From Trinickia dinghuensis (GTDB lineage: Bacteria > Pseudomonadota > Gammaproteobacteria > Burkholderiales > Burkholderiaceae), in the NCBI RefSeq assembly GCF_003367175.1, contig NZ_QRGA01000011.1:267302-331301 (forward strand): a DNA stretch of 64,000 bases, read 5' to 3'. The stretch's first letter is position 1, and each line of letters begins with the position of its first letter. Below, in pieces: positions 18,561-27,755 of this stretch. The notes below the pieces were generated by a model. That model was given only the letters and a program-made list of their open reading frames with translations, did no database searches and had not been told where the DNA came from. The translations under genes and the position numbers were made by a program.

Positions 18561-19757
18561 TCAGGCAGGGCCGTCGTCAACGTTCGTTTCGATCCCGAAA
18601 ACTTGCCGCAGATAGGCCAGATACGCCTTGTCGTCGCACATGTTCTTGCCCGGCGAATCGGACAGCTTCGCGACGGGCTGCCCATTGCAGCGAACCATCT
18701 TGATGACGATTTGCAGCGGGCTGTAGCCGAGGTCGTTCGTGAGATTCGTGCCGACGCCGAAGGCGAGCCGGCAGCGGCCGCGGAAGCGCTCGTAGAGCTG
18801 CAGCACCTTCGGGATGTCGAGCGCGTCGGAAAACACGAGCACCTTCGTGCGCGGGTCGCAGCGGTTCTCTTCGTAGTGCCGCAACAACCGCTCGCCCCAT
18901 TGGAACGGATCGCCCGAATCGTGGCGCGCGCCGTCGAACAGCTTGCAGAAGTACATGTCGAAGTCGTTCAGAAACGCCTTCATGCCGTAGACGTCGGACA
19001 GCGCGATGCCGAGATCGCCACGGTACTCCTTGGCCCAGTGCTCGAAGCCGTACGTCTGCGAGTCGCGCAGCCGCGGCCCGAGCGCCTGACAGGCTTGCAG
19101 ATACTCGTGCGCCATCGTCCCGAGCGGCGTCAAGTTGTGCTTCTTCGCGTAGAAGACGTTGCTCGTGCCCGCGAACTGCTCGCCGATGCCGGCCATGAGC
19201 GTGAGGATCACTTCCTCGTGCCAGCGTTTCGAGAAGCGCCGGCGCGTGCCGTAATCGGCGATCTTGCAATCGGCGAATTCGGGGCGGGCGCCGAGCAGCG
19301 TGACCTTCTCGGACAAGCGCGCTCTCCCGATCGCATAGTCCGGGTCGCGCTGCGTATTGCGGAAGTAGACCTCGTTGACGATCGCGAGCACGGGAATCTC
19401 GAACAGGATCGTGTGCAGCCAAGGGCCCTGGATCGAAATCTCGATCTCGCCGTTGTGTTTGGGCGACGCCTCGATCGAGATGTACTTCTCGTTCAAATGG
19501 AACAGCGCGAGAAAGTCGATGAAGTCGCTCTTGATGAAGCGCATCGCCCGCAGGTAGTCGAGTTCGTCTTCAGCGAAGCGCAGTTCGCACAGCTTGCTCA
19601 CTTCGTCGCGAATCTCCTCGATATAGGGCACGAGGTTCACGTTCGGCGTGCGGCAGCGAAAGCGATATTCCACGTTGGCCGCGGGAAACTGATGCAGGAC
19701 GACCTGCATCATCGTGAACTTGTAGAGATCCGTGTCGAGCAGCGAGGTGATGATCAT
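18561..19757 (-). CDS. pncB: Nicotinate phosphoribosyltransferase
   Basis: 398 residues from the ATG at 19757; upstream in-frame Met residues are in a non-conserved Arg/Ala-rich stretch. [13 protein letters not shown] at the N-terminus, the FAGTSNV segment in the middle, [13 protein letters not shown] and GVGTNLTND near the C-terminus are typical of bacterial PncB. The enzyme makes nicotinate mononucleotide from nicotinate and PRPP with ATP hydrolysis, feeding NAD salvage. Confidence 0.95.
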   Translation of the reverse strand: MIITSLLDTDLYKFTMMQVVLHQFPAANVEYRFRCRTPNVNLVPYIEEIRDEVSKLCELRFAEDELDYLRAMRFIKSDFIDFLALFHLNEKYISIEASPKHNGEIEISIQGPWLHTILFEIPVLAIVNEVYFRNTQRDPDYAIGRARLSEKVTLLGARPEFADCKIADYGTRRRFSKRWHEEVILTLMAGIGEQFAGTSNVFYAKKHNLTPLGTMAHEYLQACQALGPRLRDSQTYGFEHWAKEYRGDLGIALSDVYGMKAFLNDFDMYFCKLFDGARHDSGDPFQWGERLLRHYEENRCDPRTKVLVFSDALDIPKVLQLYERFRGRCRLAFGVGTNLTNDLGYSPLQIVIKMVRCNGQPVAKLSDSPGKNMCDDKAYLAYLRQVFGIETNVDDGPA

Positions 19758-19884
19758 GGTCTTAACCGAGGCACGCGGTCGGGCGGCACGCCGTGCGCCG
19801 CCCATCTCCGATGGGATCGCCGCATGTTACCGCACGGCGGCGCGCGGTGGGCGAGCGCGGCGCGAACTCGCGCGCGATGTGTAC

Positions 19885-19923
19885 GGGATACGGGCCCCAT
19901 CCCGGGAATACCGGCCCCATCCC
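19885..19923. repeat. Imperfect 19-bp direct repeat upstream of fdxA
   Basis: Two adjacent copies of a GGGATACGGGCCCCATCCC-like unit (19885-19903 and 19904-19923). They lie in the 288-bp region between pncB and fdxA, which otherwise shows no gene. Each unit has an internal GGG/CCC dyad, so a protein site is possible. Confidence 0.6.
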
Positions 19924-20045
19924 ATAAACTAATCACGAATCGATCTAAACGGGATGAAGCCCCCCGGCACATCGTGGCGAGAGCGTTAAGTTACAATACG
20001 CCGTTTGCTAATTCGCATTTTCCCCAGATACCTGCAGGAGCTTGA

Positions 20046-20369
20046 ATGACTCACGTTGTGACCGAAAGCTGCATCAAATGCCGCTATACCGACTGCGTCG
20101 ACGTCTGCCCGGTGGACTGCTTTCGCGAAGGTCCCAACTTCCTCGCGATCGACCCCGATGAATGCATCGACTGCGCCGTGTGTGTTGCCGAATGCCCGGT
20201 GAACGCGATCTACGCCGAGGAAGACGTACCCGGCGATCAGCAACAGTTCACCCCGCTGAACGCCGAACTCGCGAAGATTTGGCCGAGCATCACGAAAACG
20301 AAGTCGCCGCTGCCCGAAGCGGACGAGTTCAAGGATATCCAGGAAAAGCTCCAACTCCTCGAGCGATAA
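20046..20369 (+). CDS. fdxA: Seven-iron ferredoxin FdxA
   Basis: 107 residues with an AGGAG site before the ATG. By comparison with the Azotobacter-type 7Fe ferredoxins, C9, C17 and C50 should hold a 3Fe-4S cluster and C21, C40, C43 and C46 a 4Fe-4S cluster; C12 and C25 are extra. It is a small soluble electron carrier, with a C-terminal extension typical of the class. The partner is not evident from neighbours. Confidence 0.93.
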   Translation: MTHVVTESCIKCRYTDCVDVCPVDCFREGPNFLAIDPDECIDCAVCVAECPVNAIYAEEDVPGDQQQFTPLNAELAKIWPSITKTKSPLPEADEFKDIQEKLQLLER

Positions 20370-20492
20370 GAGGCTGCCGCGTCCGCGCACGGGTGTTCGC
20401 CGGTGCGGCGCGATACCCGACCGCTCGCATGCGACGGCTCGACCGCGGCGATGGGCCAGACGCTGGAACCGTCGCGAAGATGCCTACGGGTA

Positions 20493-20521
20493 TTGACAGG
20501 GCGAGAGTCAGTACATAAAAT
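20493..20521 (+). promoter_or_regulatory. Strong sigma-70 promoter of the tRNA-Asn genes
   Basis: A perfect TTGACA (20493-20498) and TAAAAT (20516-20521) with a 17-bp spacer end 22 bp before the first tRNA. Confidence 0.88.
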
Positions 20522-20543
20522 CTCGCTTCTCTGCTGTTGTTGT

Positions 20544-20619
20544 TCCCCGATAGCTCAGTCGGTAGAGCGCCGGACTGTTAATCCGTAGGTCCCTGGTTCG
20601 AGCCCAGGTCGGGGAGCCA
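20544..20619 (+). tRNA. tRNA-Asn (GTT), copy 1
   Basis: 76 nt with a 7-bp acceptor stem (TCCCCGA with TCGGGGA), anticodon GTT at 20577-20579, a GGTTCGAGCC T-arm and encoded CCA at 20617-20619. Confidence 0.97.
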
Positions 20620-20632
20620 AAGAATGAATGGA

Positions 20633-20662
20633 AAAGCCCGTTCGTCATAGCGGGCTTTTTTA
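20633..20662 (+). terminator. Terminator-like hairpin after tRNA-Asn copy 1
   Basis: AAAGCCCG stem, 10-nt loop, CGGGCTTT and a T run. It lies between the two tRNA copies, so the second copy either depends on read-through or has its own promoter. Confidence 0.8.
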
Positions 20663-20692
20663 CGCGGTAACGATTTTCACGTAGCACGTTGT

Positions 20693-20768
20693 TCCCCGAT
20701 AGCTCAGTCGGTAGAGCGCCGGACTGTTAATCCGTAGGTCCCTGGTTCGAGCCCAGGTCGGGGAGCCA
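20693..20768 (+). tRNA. tRNA-Asn (GTT), copy 2
   Basis: Identical over all 76 nt to the first copy, including anticodon GTT and encoded CCA. The few bases before it (GTTGT) also repeat the upstream flank of copy 1, pointing to a tandem duplication. Confidence 0.97.
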
Positions 20769-20780
20769 AAAGCTCCAGCA

Positions 20781-20814
20781 AAAGGGCCCGTCGTTGATAC
20801 GACGGGCCCTTTTT
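20781..20814 (+). terminator. Terminator after tRNA-Asn copy 2
   Basis: A 13-bp stem beginning AAAGGGCCCGTCG with a 6-nt loop and a T tract. Confidence 0.92.
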
Positions 20815-21043
20815 GCATTCACGGTCGGCCCATCCGCTATCGGCCGCGCAACCCGTATCGGCCGTACATTGGCCGTCCGGCCTAGACGCTTGCCACCGGC
20901 CGTTGTGATACCGTTCAACGTATGCCGTACGCGGTCCCGCCGTGCGAACGTCCGCAGGTCGGCCCAATCCGGCTCGGCCGTTCATCGCCCGGCTTTCATG
21001 GCCCACCCAATCGCCGCGCAATCCGCGCCATCGCTCACTCGCC

Positions 21044-21535
21044 ATGCACCGCACTCATCTTTCGCCGCTTTCGATCGTCTTCGCTGCATGCTTCGCGCTT
21101 GCCTGCGCCGCGCTGCCCGCGCACGCCGAGGAAATCGGCAGCGTCAACACCAATTTCCACATCACGGGCTCGGATCGCGTGGTCGTCGAGGCCTATGACG
21201 ATCCGGACGTCGCCGGCATCACCTGCTTCGTCTCCCGTGCCCGCACCGGTGGAATCAAGGGCACGCTCGGCATCGCGGAGGATCCGACCGAAGCCTCGAT
21301 CGCTTGCCGCCAAGTCGGCCCGATCAAGTTCGACGGCCCGTTGAAACGTCAAGCCGACGTCTTTTCCGAACGCATGTCGCTGATCTTCAAGACACTGCAC
21401 GTGGTGCGCATCGTCGATGCGAAGCGCAACGCGCTCGTCTACCTGACGTACAGCGACCGCGTCGTCTCGGGCAGCGCCAAGAACAGCGTCAGCGCCGTTC
21501 CGATGCCGGCCGGCACGACGATCCCGCTGCGCTGA
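21044..21535 (+). CDS. creA: CreA family periplasmic protein
   Basis: 163 residues from the ATG at 21044; the frame is open upstream but the signal peptide starts here. Residues 1-28 form a signal peptide ending in PAHAEE. The mature part contains the CreA pattern: [18 protein letters not shown] with a Cys, a second Cys in SIACRQVGP, and the TLHVVRIVD and LVYLTYSDR segments. The two Cys may form a disulfide. CreA's biochemical role is unknown; it was named from the E. coli creABCD locus, but no cre regulators are present here. Confidence 0.88.
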   Translation: MHRTHLSPLSIVFAACFALACAALPAHAEEIGSVNTNFHITGSDRVVVEAYDDPDVAGITCFVSRARTGGIKGTLGIAEDPTEASIACRQVGPIKFDGPLKRQADVFSERMSLIFKTLHVVRIVDAKRNALVYLTYSDRVVSGSAKNSVSAVPMPAGTTIPLR

Positions 21536-21567
21536 CGCACGCCGCGCCCGCACCGCCCGCCAAACCG

Positions 21568-22455
21568 ATGCCGACCATGGACGAGCCCCTCTTCCGCGAT
21601 TGCGCGCACTACTGGCGCTCGCCGCTCGTGCCCGGCGGGGACATGGTCACGGCCGAGTACCGCGAACACGAGTTCGCGCCGCACTGGCACGAAGCCTATG
21701 CCGTCCCCGTCATCGAGGCCGGCGCGGAAATGTTTGCCTATCAAGGCGGCCATCACGTCGCCGAGGCCGGCACCGTCCCCGTCATCAATCCCGGCGAAGT
21801 CCACACCGGGTCGCGTGCGATGGAGGTGGGCTGGCGCTATCGGGTGTTCTACATCCCGGTCGATTTCATGGCCGAGCTCACCGGCGACATCGCGGCCGCG
21901 CCCCAGCCGATGCCGTGGTTCCCGGCGGACGTGATCCGCGATCCCGATCTCGCGGCCCGCGTCGCGCGCGCCCACCGGCTGCTCGAGGGCCTGAACGGCT
22001 CAGCGCACGGTGGCCCATTCCCATTGCACGGCGACCCGCTCGCGGCGGAGACAGCGCTCATCGACGCGATGTCGACCCTGATCGTGCGCCACGCATTGCG
22101 CCACACCGATGCGCGCCAGCCGAACATCGATCCGCCGCGCGTCGCGCTGATGAAAGAACGGCTCGCGGCCGACCTGACCGAACCGCTGAGCCTGAGCGAA
22201 CTGGCCGCGGACGTCGGCTTGTCCGCGTTTCACGCGGCTCGGCTGTTCACCCAGGCCACGCGCATGCCGCCCCATGCCTGGCGCAATCAATTGCGGCTGC
22301 AGCGGGCGCTGGCGCCGCTGCGCGAAGGCGTCGCCGTCGCCGACGTCGCCGCGGCCTGCGGCTTCACCGATCAAAGCCATTTCACACGGCACTTCCGGCG
22401 CATGTTCGGCGTCCCGCCCGGACGATGGCAGGCGGGCAACGGCCCGGGGCGCTGA
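21568..22455 (+). CDS. AraC family transcriptional regulator
   Basis: 295 residues from an ATG at 21568 (a second at 21577). The N-terminal half is an AraC-type cupin sensing domain (EHEFAPHWHEAYAVPV, INPGEVHTGS) and the C-terminal half has two helix-turn-helix motifs (LSELAADVGLSAFHAARLF and VADVAAACGFTDQSHFTRHF). It precedes azlC-azlD by 178 bp in the same direction and is a good candidate for their regulator; this is inferred from position. Confidence 0.9.
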   Translation: MPTMDEPLFRDCAHYWRSPLVPGGDMVTAEYREHEFAPHWHEAYAVPVIEAGAEMFAYQGGHHVAEAGTVPVINPGEVHTGSRAMEVGWRYRVFYIPVDFMAELTGDIAAAPQPMPWFPADVIRDPDLAARVARAHRLLEGLNGSAHGGPFPLHGDPLAAETALIDAMSTLIVRHALRHTDARQPNIDPPRVALMKERLAADLTEPLSLSELAADVGLSAFHAARLFTQATRMPPHAWRNQLRLQRALAPLREGVAVADVAAACGFTDQSHFTRHFRRMFGVPPGRWQAGNGPGR

Positions 22456-22633
22456 GGCGCCCGTTGCCGGGAAGCACGCTGGCCCAAGGGATGCTCGGAC
22501 GATAGACACGCCGATCCGAGCAGCTTTCGTAGGAGCCCGCCCCAAACACGTCCCTACCACTACCCAAAGCAAGAACGTACAAGCGCCGCCCCGCAAGCGA
22601 ACGCTATCCTGCGCGCAGTAGGAGGACTTTCTT

Positions 22634-23479
22634 TTGAAACCGCGCATTCCGCTCAACGAATTCATCGACGGCGCCCGCGACACGATCCCGATGATGGTCG
22701 GCGCCGCCCCGTTCGGCATCATTTTCGGCACGCTCGTCACCGCCGGCCCTTTGAGCCTCTGGCATGGCCAATTGATGTCGCTTGCCGTCTTCGCCGGCTC
22801 GTCGCAGTTCATCGCGCTCGGCCTCATCGCGGCGCATGCGAGCTTCGCCGTGATCTGGGCGACGACGCTGATCGTGAATTTCCGTCACGTGCTCTACAGC
22901 GCGACGCTGGCACCCTACGTCGCGCGCTTGCCCGTGCGCTGGCGGCTCGCGCTGGGGGGCCTGCTCACCGACGAAGTGTTCGCCGTCTCCTACGCGCATT
23001 ATCGCCACGCGCCGCCCGGGGAAATCGGACCCCACTACTTTCTCGGTTCGGGTCTCGCCATGTACGTGAACTGGCAGATCTGGACGCTGGCCGGGCTGCT
23101 ATTCGGCGCGGCCTTCCCGAGGCTGCAATCGCTCGGGCTCGACTTCGCGATGGTCGCGACGTTCATCGCCATCGTCGTGCCGCAGCTCGTTTCGCTGCGC
23201 TATATCGCATCGGCCGCCACGGCCGGCGTCGTCGCCCTCGCCTGCGCCGGTTTGCCGTATAAGCTCGGCCTGCTGGCCGCGGTGGCGGCGGGCGTTGCCG
23301 TCGGCGTCGTACTCTCGCGGCCTTGGGCCGCCGACGGCGGAGCGGGCCGCAGCCGGTCCGGCCGGCAGCCCGGCGCAACAAAGCATCCCGGCCAAGCCGA
23401 CGAGCGGGCCGCACGTGCCGAGGGCGCCGAACGTGCTACCTCGGCCCACGCCGATCGCTCCGCGGAGCTCGCGCCATGA
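22634..23479 (+). CDS. azlC: AzlC family branched-chain amino acid exporter, large subunit
   Basis: 281 residues from a TTG start that has a near-ideal GGAGG site at 22621-22625. Several hydrophobic helices and the PFGIIFGTLVTAGPLSLW segment fit AzlC/YgaZ. AzlC and AzlD together export branched-chain amino acids. The C-terminus carries an odd hydrophilic tail of about 50 residues (Gly/Ala/Arg-rich) beyond the last helix. It overlaps azlD as ATGA. Confidence 0.9.
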   Translation: MKPRIPLNEFIDGARDTIPMMVGAAPFGIIFGTLVTAGPLSLWHGQLMSLAVFAGSSQFIALGLIAAHASFAVIWATTLIVNFRHVLYSATLAPYVARLPVRWRLALGGLLTDEVFAVSYAHYRHAPPGEIGPHYFLGSGLAMYVNWQIWTLAGLLFGAAFPRLQSLGLDFAMVATFIAIVVPQLVSLRYIASAATAGVVALACAGLPYKLGLLAAVAAGVAVGVVLSRPWAADGGAGRSRSGRQPGATKHPGQADERAARAEGAERATSAHADRSAELAP

Positions 23480-23799
23480 GCTACGTCGTCCTGATCCTCG
23501 GCATGGCTATCGTCACGTTCCTGATCCGATCGACGGTGTTTCTGCTCGGCGAGCGCATCGTGTTCCCGCCGCTCGTGCGCACGGCGCTCGGCTTCGTGCC
23601 CGTGACCGTCCTGACGGCCATCATCGTGCCGATGGCCGTCACGCCCCACGGCGGTGCACCCGAACTCACGTGGCGCAACCCGCAGCTAGTCGGCGCCCTC
23701 GCCGCCTGCGCGGTGTCCGCCGTGACGCGCCGACCGCTTCTGACCATCGCCGTCGGGCTCGCGGTGTTTTTTGCGTGGCAAGGCTTGGTCATGCACTAG
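23476..23799 (+). CDS. azlD: AzlD family branched-chain amino acid exporter, small subunit
   Basis: 107 residues with about four hydrophobic helices and the AzlD pattern TFLIRSTVFLLGER near the N-terminus. The ATG overlaps the azlC stop, which implies coupled, roughly equal synthesis of the two subunits. Confidence 0.9.
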   Translation: MSYVVLILGMAIVTFLIRSTVFLLGERIVFPPLVRTALGFVPVTVLTAIIVPMAVTPHGGAPELTWRNPQLVGALAACAVSAVTRRPLLTIAVGLAVFFAWQGLVMH

Positions 23800-24161
23800 C
23801 GCCTAGGTACCCAAGGCGCCTGAGCCTGAGCCTGAGCCCGAGCCTCGGTGCCCGAAACGCCTGCGCCCGCACGCGAAGCACGCCGCCGGCCCTATCCGTC
23901 CGACGATATCGTCTATTCGGCCTCAAGTTCTGCGCTCGATCGCCGTTATTCAGTCGAAGCGCGCTTCTTGGCCGCGCGGCGCGGGGGGCGCGCCGGCGCC
24001 CGGCGTCGGCAGCGGCCCGAAACGCGCATGCAAAAACCGTAAAAGCGCCGGCCATCGAGCGGGTCCGCCAGTTTTGGGGGCGCCGTGCCGGCTCGACCGT
24101 AGGGTGCCTGCGCGAAACGCCGCGGCGGCCCCCGACGGGGGACGCGCGATCAGGACAAGCC
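23800..24161. other. Intergenic region with GAGCCT repeats
   Basis: About 360 bp without a supported gene. Around 23820-23845 there are four to five copies of a CTGAGC/GAGCCT hexamer. The rest is ordinary GC-rich sequence; open frames on either strand are Arg/Ala/Pro-rich and look like GC artefacts. Confidence 0.6.
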
Positions 24162-24938
24162 ATGGGTCAAATTACCCTTTCCCTTCGAGAAGAGACGCTC
24201 AATTCGCTGCAGAAGGATTTCGACGCCTTCATGCGCGTGTCGCTCAAGCTCGACCCGCAATTCGCGACGCCTTCGTTCGAGGACTTCCTGCGAGCGAAGC
24301 TGCTCGACAACATGGTGCCGCTGACCGAGGCCGCCGTGCAGCGGATGCTGCAAGGGGGCCAGTACGCCTGGGCCAAACGCACGCTGGAGAAGGAGTTCCC
24401 CGACGTCGTGGCCATTCTGATGCGCCAAGCCGAGGAATTCGGATTCAGCTTCGCGGTGCGCTCCGAATGGACGTCCGACGAGGTCGCGAAGGCCGCCCGC
24501 GACTGGGCCTCGGCCATCGTCAAGGAAGCCGGCGGCGACGCCGCGCTCGTCGATCCGCTTGCGGCGCAGATCAAGTCGACGGCGCGCGACATCCTATCGC
24601 TCGAGGAAAAGATGCAGACGCCGGCTTGGCGGCTCGCGGAATCGCTGCGCCAGCGTGTCTACGAGGCAAAGATCGCTTGCGAAACGAGCATCGGCAGCAC
24701 CGCGCGCGAAAAGCTCGGCGAACTGCGCGGCTTGCTCAAGCTCGGGCTCGCGCACGGCTCGTTCCAAAAGCAGGAAGCGCAGCAGATCCTGGAGTATCTG
24801 CGGCTGCTCAAGCCGGAGATCTTCGTCGAAGAGCCGTACGACATCTTTTCGCGCATGGCCGCGTGGATGCGCAGCTTCTTCATGCCCCCGCCCCGGCAGC
24901 CGCAACCGCGCGCGGCCGAACCGCGCCGCCCCCGCTGA
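24162..24938 (+). CDS. Uncharacterised protein, mostly helical
   Basis: 258 residues from the ATG at 24162. I recognise no named family. The chain is rich in Leu, Glu, Lys and Ala and should be mainly alpha-helical, with EDFLRAKLLDNMV, a long amphipathic segment (about residues 125-215) and a Pro/Arg-rich tail (about 240-258). There is no signal peptide, no membrane span and no Cys cluster. The coding pattern (third-position GC, absence of stop-rich frames) supports a real gene. It stands alone between azlD and the helicase. Confidence 0.7.
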   Translation: MGQITLSLREETLNSLQKDFDAFMRVSLKLDPQFATPSFEDFLRAKLLDNMVPLTEAAVQRMLQGGQYAWAKRTLEKEFPDVVAILMRQAEEFGFSFAVRSEWTSDEVAKAARDWASAIVKEAGGDAALVDPLAAQIKSTARDILSLEEKMQTPAWRLAESLRQRVYEAKIACETSIGSTAREKLGELRGLLKLGLAHGSFQKQEAQQILEYLRLLKPEIFVEEPYDIFSRMAAWMRSFFMPPPRQPQPRAAEPRRPR

Positions 24939-25050
24939 GCGCCTGCCGCTCCGATCGCTAGACCAGGGGCCGCCAGGCTCAGGCCTGCATCTGCCGGCCT
25001 AAAGTCCGTGCGAGTTTCACCTCGGTCGACGCCCGCATCGAGCGCCGGCG

Positions 25051-27168
25051 TCAATCCCACATCGACTTGAGCTGCGCCGCGATATCGACACGCGCCTTCG
25101 CGGCCGCGGCCAGCCCCGCCGGCGTGGGCGGGGCGGCGTCCAGCACGCGTGGCCAGGCGTGCACGTCGAACAAGCCGAGCAGCGCCTCGGGAATGAACCG
25201 CGTACGCGACGCCCAGACGTGGCGATCGCCGAGCGCGCTCTGGTTATGCACGTAAAAGCGCTGCGGGACGACGATGTGCAGATCCTCCTTCGCCCGCGTC
25301 ATGGCCACGTATAGCAGGCGCCGCTCCTCTTCGATCTCGTCTTGGCTGCCGGTGCCGAGATCCGACGGAATGCACCCGTCGACGCCGTTGAGCACGAACA
25401 CGTTGCGCCACTCCTGCCCTTTGGCCGAATGGATCGTCGAGAGAATCAGGTAGTCCTCGTCGACGAGCGGCACCCCCGATTCGCCGCTCGTGGCATCGGG
25501 CGGATCGAGCGTCAGCTCGGTCAGGAAACGCTCGCGCGTGGGGAACGTCGCGGCCAGGCTCTCCATCTGGAGGATGTCGGCGTGGCGCATGGCCGCGTCT
25601 TCGTGATTGCGTTCGAGATGGGGCTCGTACCAGCGGCGCACTTGCTCGAATTCGGCCGGCCAAGGCGTGCGCGACGCGCCGACTTCATCCATCAGCGCCG
25701 AAAACGGCGCCCAATCGACCACCGCGCGCGGCGGCGGCGCGAAGGCGCTCAACGCCGCCGGCAGCGCACCCGCCGCCGCGACGGCGTCGAGCGCGCGGCC
25801 GGCCGTCGAGGGCCCGACACCGGGCATCAACTGCAAAACGCGGAATCCGGCCACGCGATCACGCGGGTTCTGCGCCCAGCGCAGCACCGCCAGCACGTCT
25901 TTCACGTGAATTGAATCGAGAAAGCGCAACCCGCCGAATTTGACGAACGGAATGTTGCGCCGCGCCAGTTCCAGCTCGAGCGCGGCGCTATGGTGGGCGG
26001 CGCGAAAGAGCACGGCTTGCGCCTTGAGCTTCATCCCTGCCTCGCGTGCCTCCAGCACCGCTTCGACCACATAGCGGGCCTGCTCGACCTCACCCGCGAC
26101 CGTCACGAGCCGCGGGCGCTGCGCCGAGGCCCGATCGGTCCAAAGATCCTTCGTAAACCGCTCCGCGGCCAAGCCGATCACCGCGTTCGAAGCAGCGAGA
26201 ATCGGCGCCGTCGAACGGTAGTTGCGCTCGAGCGTGACGCGCGCCGCGCCGGGGGTGAAATGCGCCGGAAAATCGAGGATGTTGCGCACCGTCGCGCCGC
26301 GAAACGAATAGATCGACTGCGCGTCGTCGCCCACCACGGTGAGCCCGCGACCGTCGGGCTTCATCGCCAGCAGGATCGTCGACTGCAGGCGGTTCGTGTC
26401 TTGATATTCGTCGACGAGCACATGATCGAACCGCTGCCCGAGATCGGCGGCAATCGACGGCTCGGCCGCCATGCGCGACCAGTAGAGCAGCAAATCGTCG
26501 TAGTCGAGCACGTCTTGCGTTTGCTTGGCCGCGACGTAGCCGGCGAACAGCGCGCGCAAATCGCGCTCCCACTCGCGGCACCAAGGAAACGCCTGTTCGA
26601 GGACGCTGGACAACGCCGCCCCCGTGTTGACGACGCGCGAATAGATCGCGAGGCACGTTCCCTTCACGGGAAAACGGCGCTCCTTGGCCGAGAGTCCAAG
26701 CTCATGGCGCACGACGTTCATTAGATCGGCGCAGTCTTCGCGATCGTTGATCGTGAATGCGGGCGAGAGCCCGATCGAATCCGCGTATTCGCGCAGCAAA
26801 CGCGCGCCGACGCCATGGAACGTGCCGGACCAGGTCAGCGCCTGCGCCAAGTCGGCTCGCGTACCGAGCGCTTGCGCGGCGATCCGGGTCGCACGCCGCG
26901 TCATGTCCTGCGCGGCCCGGCGGGAAAACGTGAGCAGCAGCACGCGCCGCGGATCGGCACCCTTCACGAGCAAATGCGCGACGCGATGAGCCAGCGTATT
27001 CGTCTTGCCCGAGCCGGCGCCCGCAATGACGAGCAGCGGGCCGCCTGGACTTGCGCGATCGCCAATGCCGTGCTCGACGGCGGCCCGCTGAGCGTCGTTC
27101 AGCTTTTCGAGATAAGGGGTGCTCGGCGCGGAAAACTCCGGCTGGGCAGCGGCAGAAATTGGGGACAC
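25051..27168 (-). CDS. UvrD/Rep superfamily ATP-dependent DNA helicase
   Basis: 705 residues if the GTG at 27168 is used; the frame is open to ATGs at 27237 and 27267, but these overlap or abut an SOS-like box, so the later start is preferred. SF1 helicase motifs are complete: Walker A GAGSGKT, motif II VDEYQDTN, motif III VVGDDAQSIYSFRGA, and motifs V-VI TIHSAKGQEW and YVAMTRAKEDLHI. It is shorter than UvrD or Rep of E. coli at the C-terminus. It should unwind DNA 3'-5' during repair or replication restart. Likely damage-inducible (see the box at 27239-27254). Confidence 0.9.
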   Translation of the reverse strand: MSPISAAAQPEFSAPSTPYLEKLNDAQRAAVEHGIGDRASPGGPLLVIAGAGSGKTNTLAHRVAHLLVKGADPRRVLLLTFSRRAAQDMTRRATRIAAQALGTRADLAQALTWSGTFHGVGARLLREYADSIGLSPAFTINDREDCADLMNVVRHELGLSAKERRFPVKGTCLAIYSRVVNTGAALSSVLEQAFPWCREWERDLRALFAGYVAAKQTQDVLDYDDLLLYWSRMAAEPSIAADLGQRFDHVLVDEYQDTNRLQSTILLAMKPDGRGLTVVGDDAQSIYSFRGATVRNILDFPAHFTPGAARVTLERNYRSTAPILAASNAVIGLAAERFTKDLWTDRASAQRPRLVTVAGEVEQARYVVEAVLEAREAGMKLKAQAVLFRAAHHSAALELELARRNIPFVKFGGLRFLDSIHVKDVLAVLRWAQNPRDRVAGFRVLQLMPGVGPSTAGRALDAVAAAGALPAALSAFAPPPRAVVDWAPFSALMDEVGASRTPWPAEFEQVRRWYEPHLERNHEDAAMRHADILQMESLAATFPTRERFLTELTLDPPDATSGESGVPLVDEDYLILSTIHSAKGQEWRNVFVLNGVDGCIPSDLGTGSQDEIEEERRLLYVAMTRAKEDLHIVVPQRFYVHNQSALGDRHVWASRTRFIPEALLGLFDVHAWPRVLDAAPPTPAGLAAAAKARVDIAAQLKSMWD

Positions 27169-27238
27169 GGGAAGACCGTCGATCGTTCGAACTAGCAAGC
27201 GCCGGAGCCGCAAATCGGCGCGGACGGCGACGCACATA

Positions 27239-27254
27239 CTGTATAGGCATACAT
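27239..27254 (-). promoter_or_regulatory. LexA-like (SOS) box upstream of the helicase
   Basis: CTGT-N8-ACAT, one mismatch from the CTGT-N8-ACAG consensus, with an A/T-rich beginning. It lies 71 bp before the preferred GTG start. LexA control is inferred. Confidence 0.55.
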
Positions 27255-27374
27255 GGTCGGACTGCAAGCACTGGGACGAGCAAACGAACCCGCATCTTTC
27301 ATCTTTCTCTAGGCCGCAGCGTGGCTTATGATGCGTGCCCTAATCGCTTTCGCGCCGCACGACGGCTTATCGCC

Positions 27375-27596
27375 ATGGCCAATCTCAATTTCACGCTCAC
27401 GGGCGATCACGTCGAACTGCACAACCTGCTCAAGCTGATGGGCCTGGCCGACAGCGGCGGCGCGGCGAAGGGGCTCGTCGCGTCGGGCGAGGTCAAGGTC
27501 GACGGCCGCGTCGAGCTGCGCAAAACGTGCAAGATCCGCGCGGGCCAAGTCGTCATCCTCGGGGATACGCGCATCGCCGTTCTAGAGGCAAGCTGA
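27375..27596 (+). CDS. Small S4-domain RNA-binding protein (YbcJ-like)
   Basis: 73 residues, essentially a single S4 domain: ELHNLLKLMGLADSGGAAKGL, VASGEVKVDG, then RKTCKIRAGQVVILG. Proteins of this size resemble YbcJ/YaaA-type S4 proteins that bind structured RNA. It is divergent from the helicase and lies about 100 bp from the SOS-like box. Its specific RNA target is unknown. Confidence 0.85.
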   Translation: MANLNFTLTGDHVELHNLLKLMGLADSGGAAKGLVASGEVKVDGRVELRKTCKIRAGQVVILGDTRIAVLEAS

Positions 27597-27755
27597 AGCA
27601 ACGAAAGCGGAAAAGTCTCATATCTCAACGACTACGCACCGTCGCCATCGACAGCCGCGCACGGAAGCAATAAGCTCTTCGTTTCCGATAAAAAAACAAC
27701 ATGGGCCGCGCTCGCGTCATGCGCTGACGGCCCGTTGCGCCTCGATCGCTTCGCC

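Noticed and set aside
20704..21054. Minus-strand frames ending in a LPDLGSNQGPTD-like peptide
   Set aside because: This peptide is the reverse-complement translation of the tRNA-Asn gene and is a known annotation artefact.
23789..24163. Minus-strand Arg-rich frame in the azlD-24162 gap
   Set aside because: GC-driven composition and no start signal; low-complexity repeat sequence inside.
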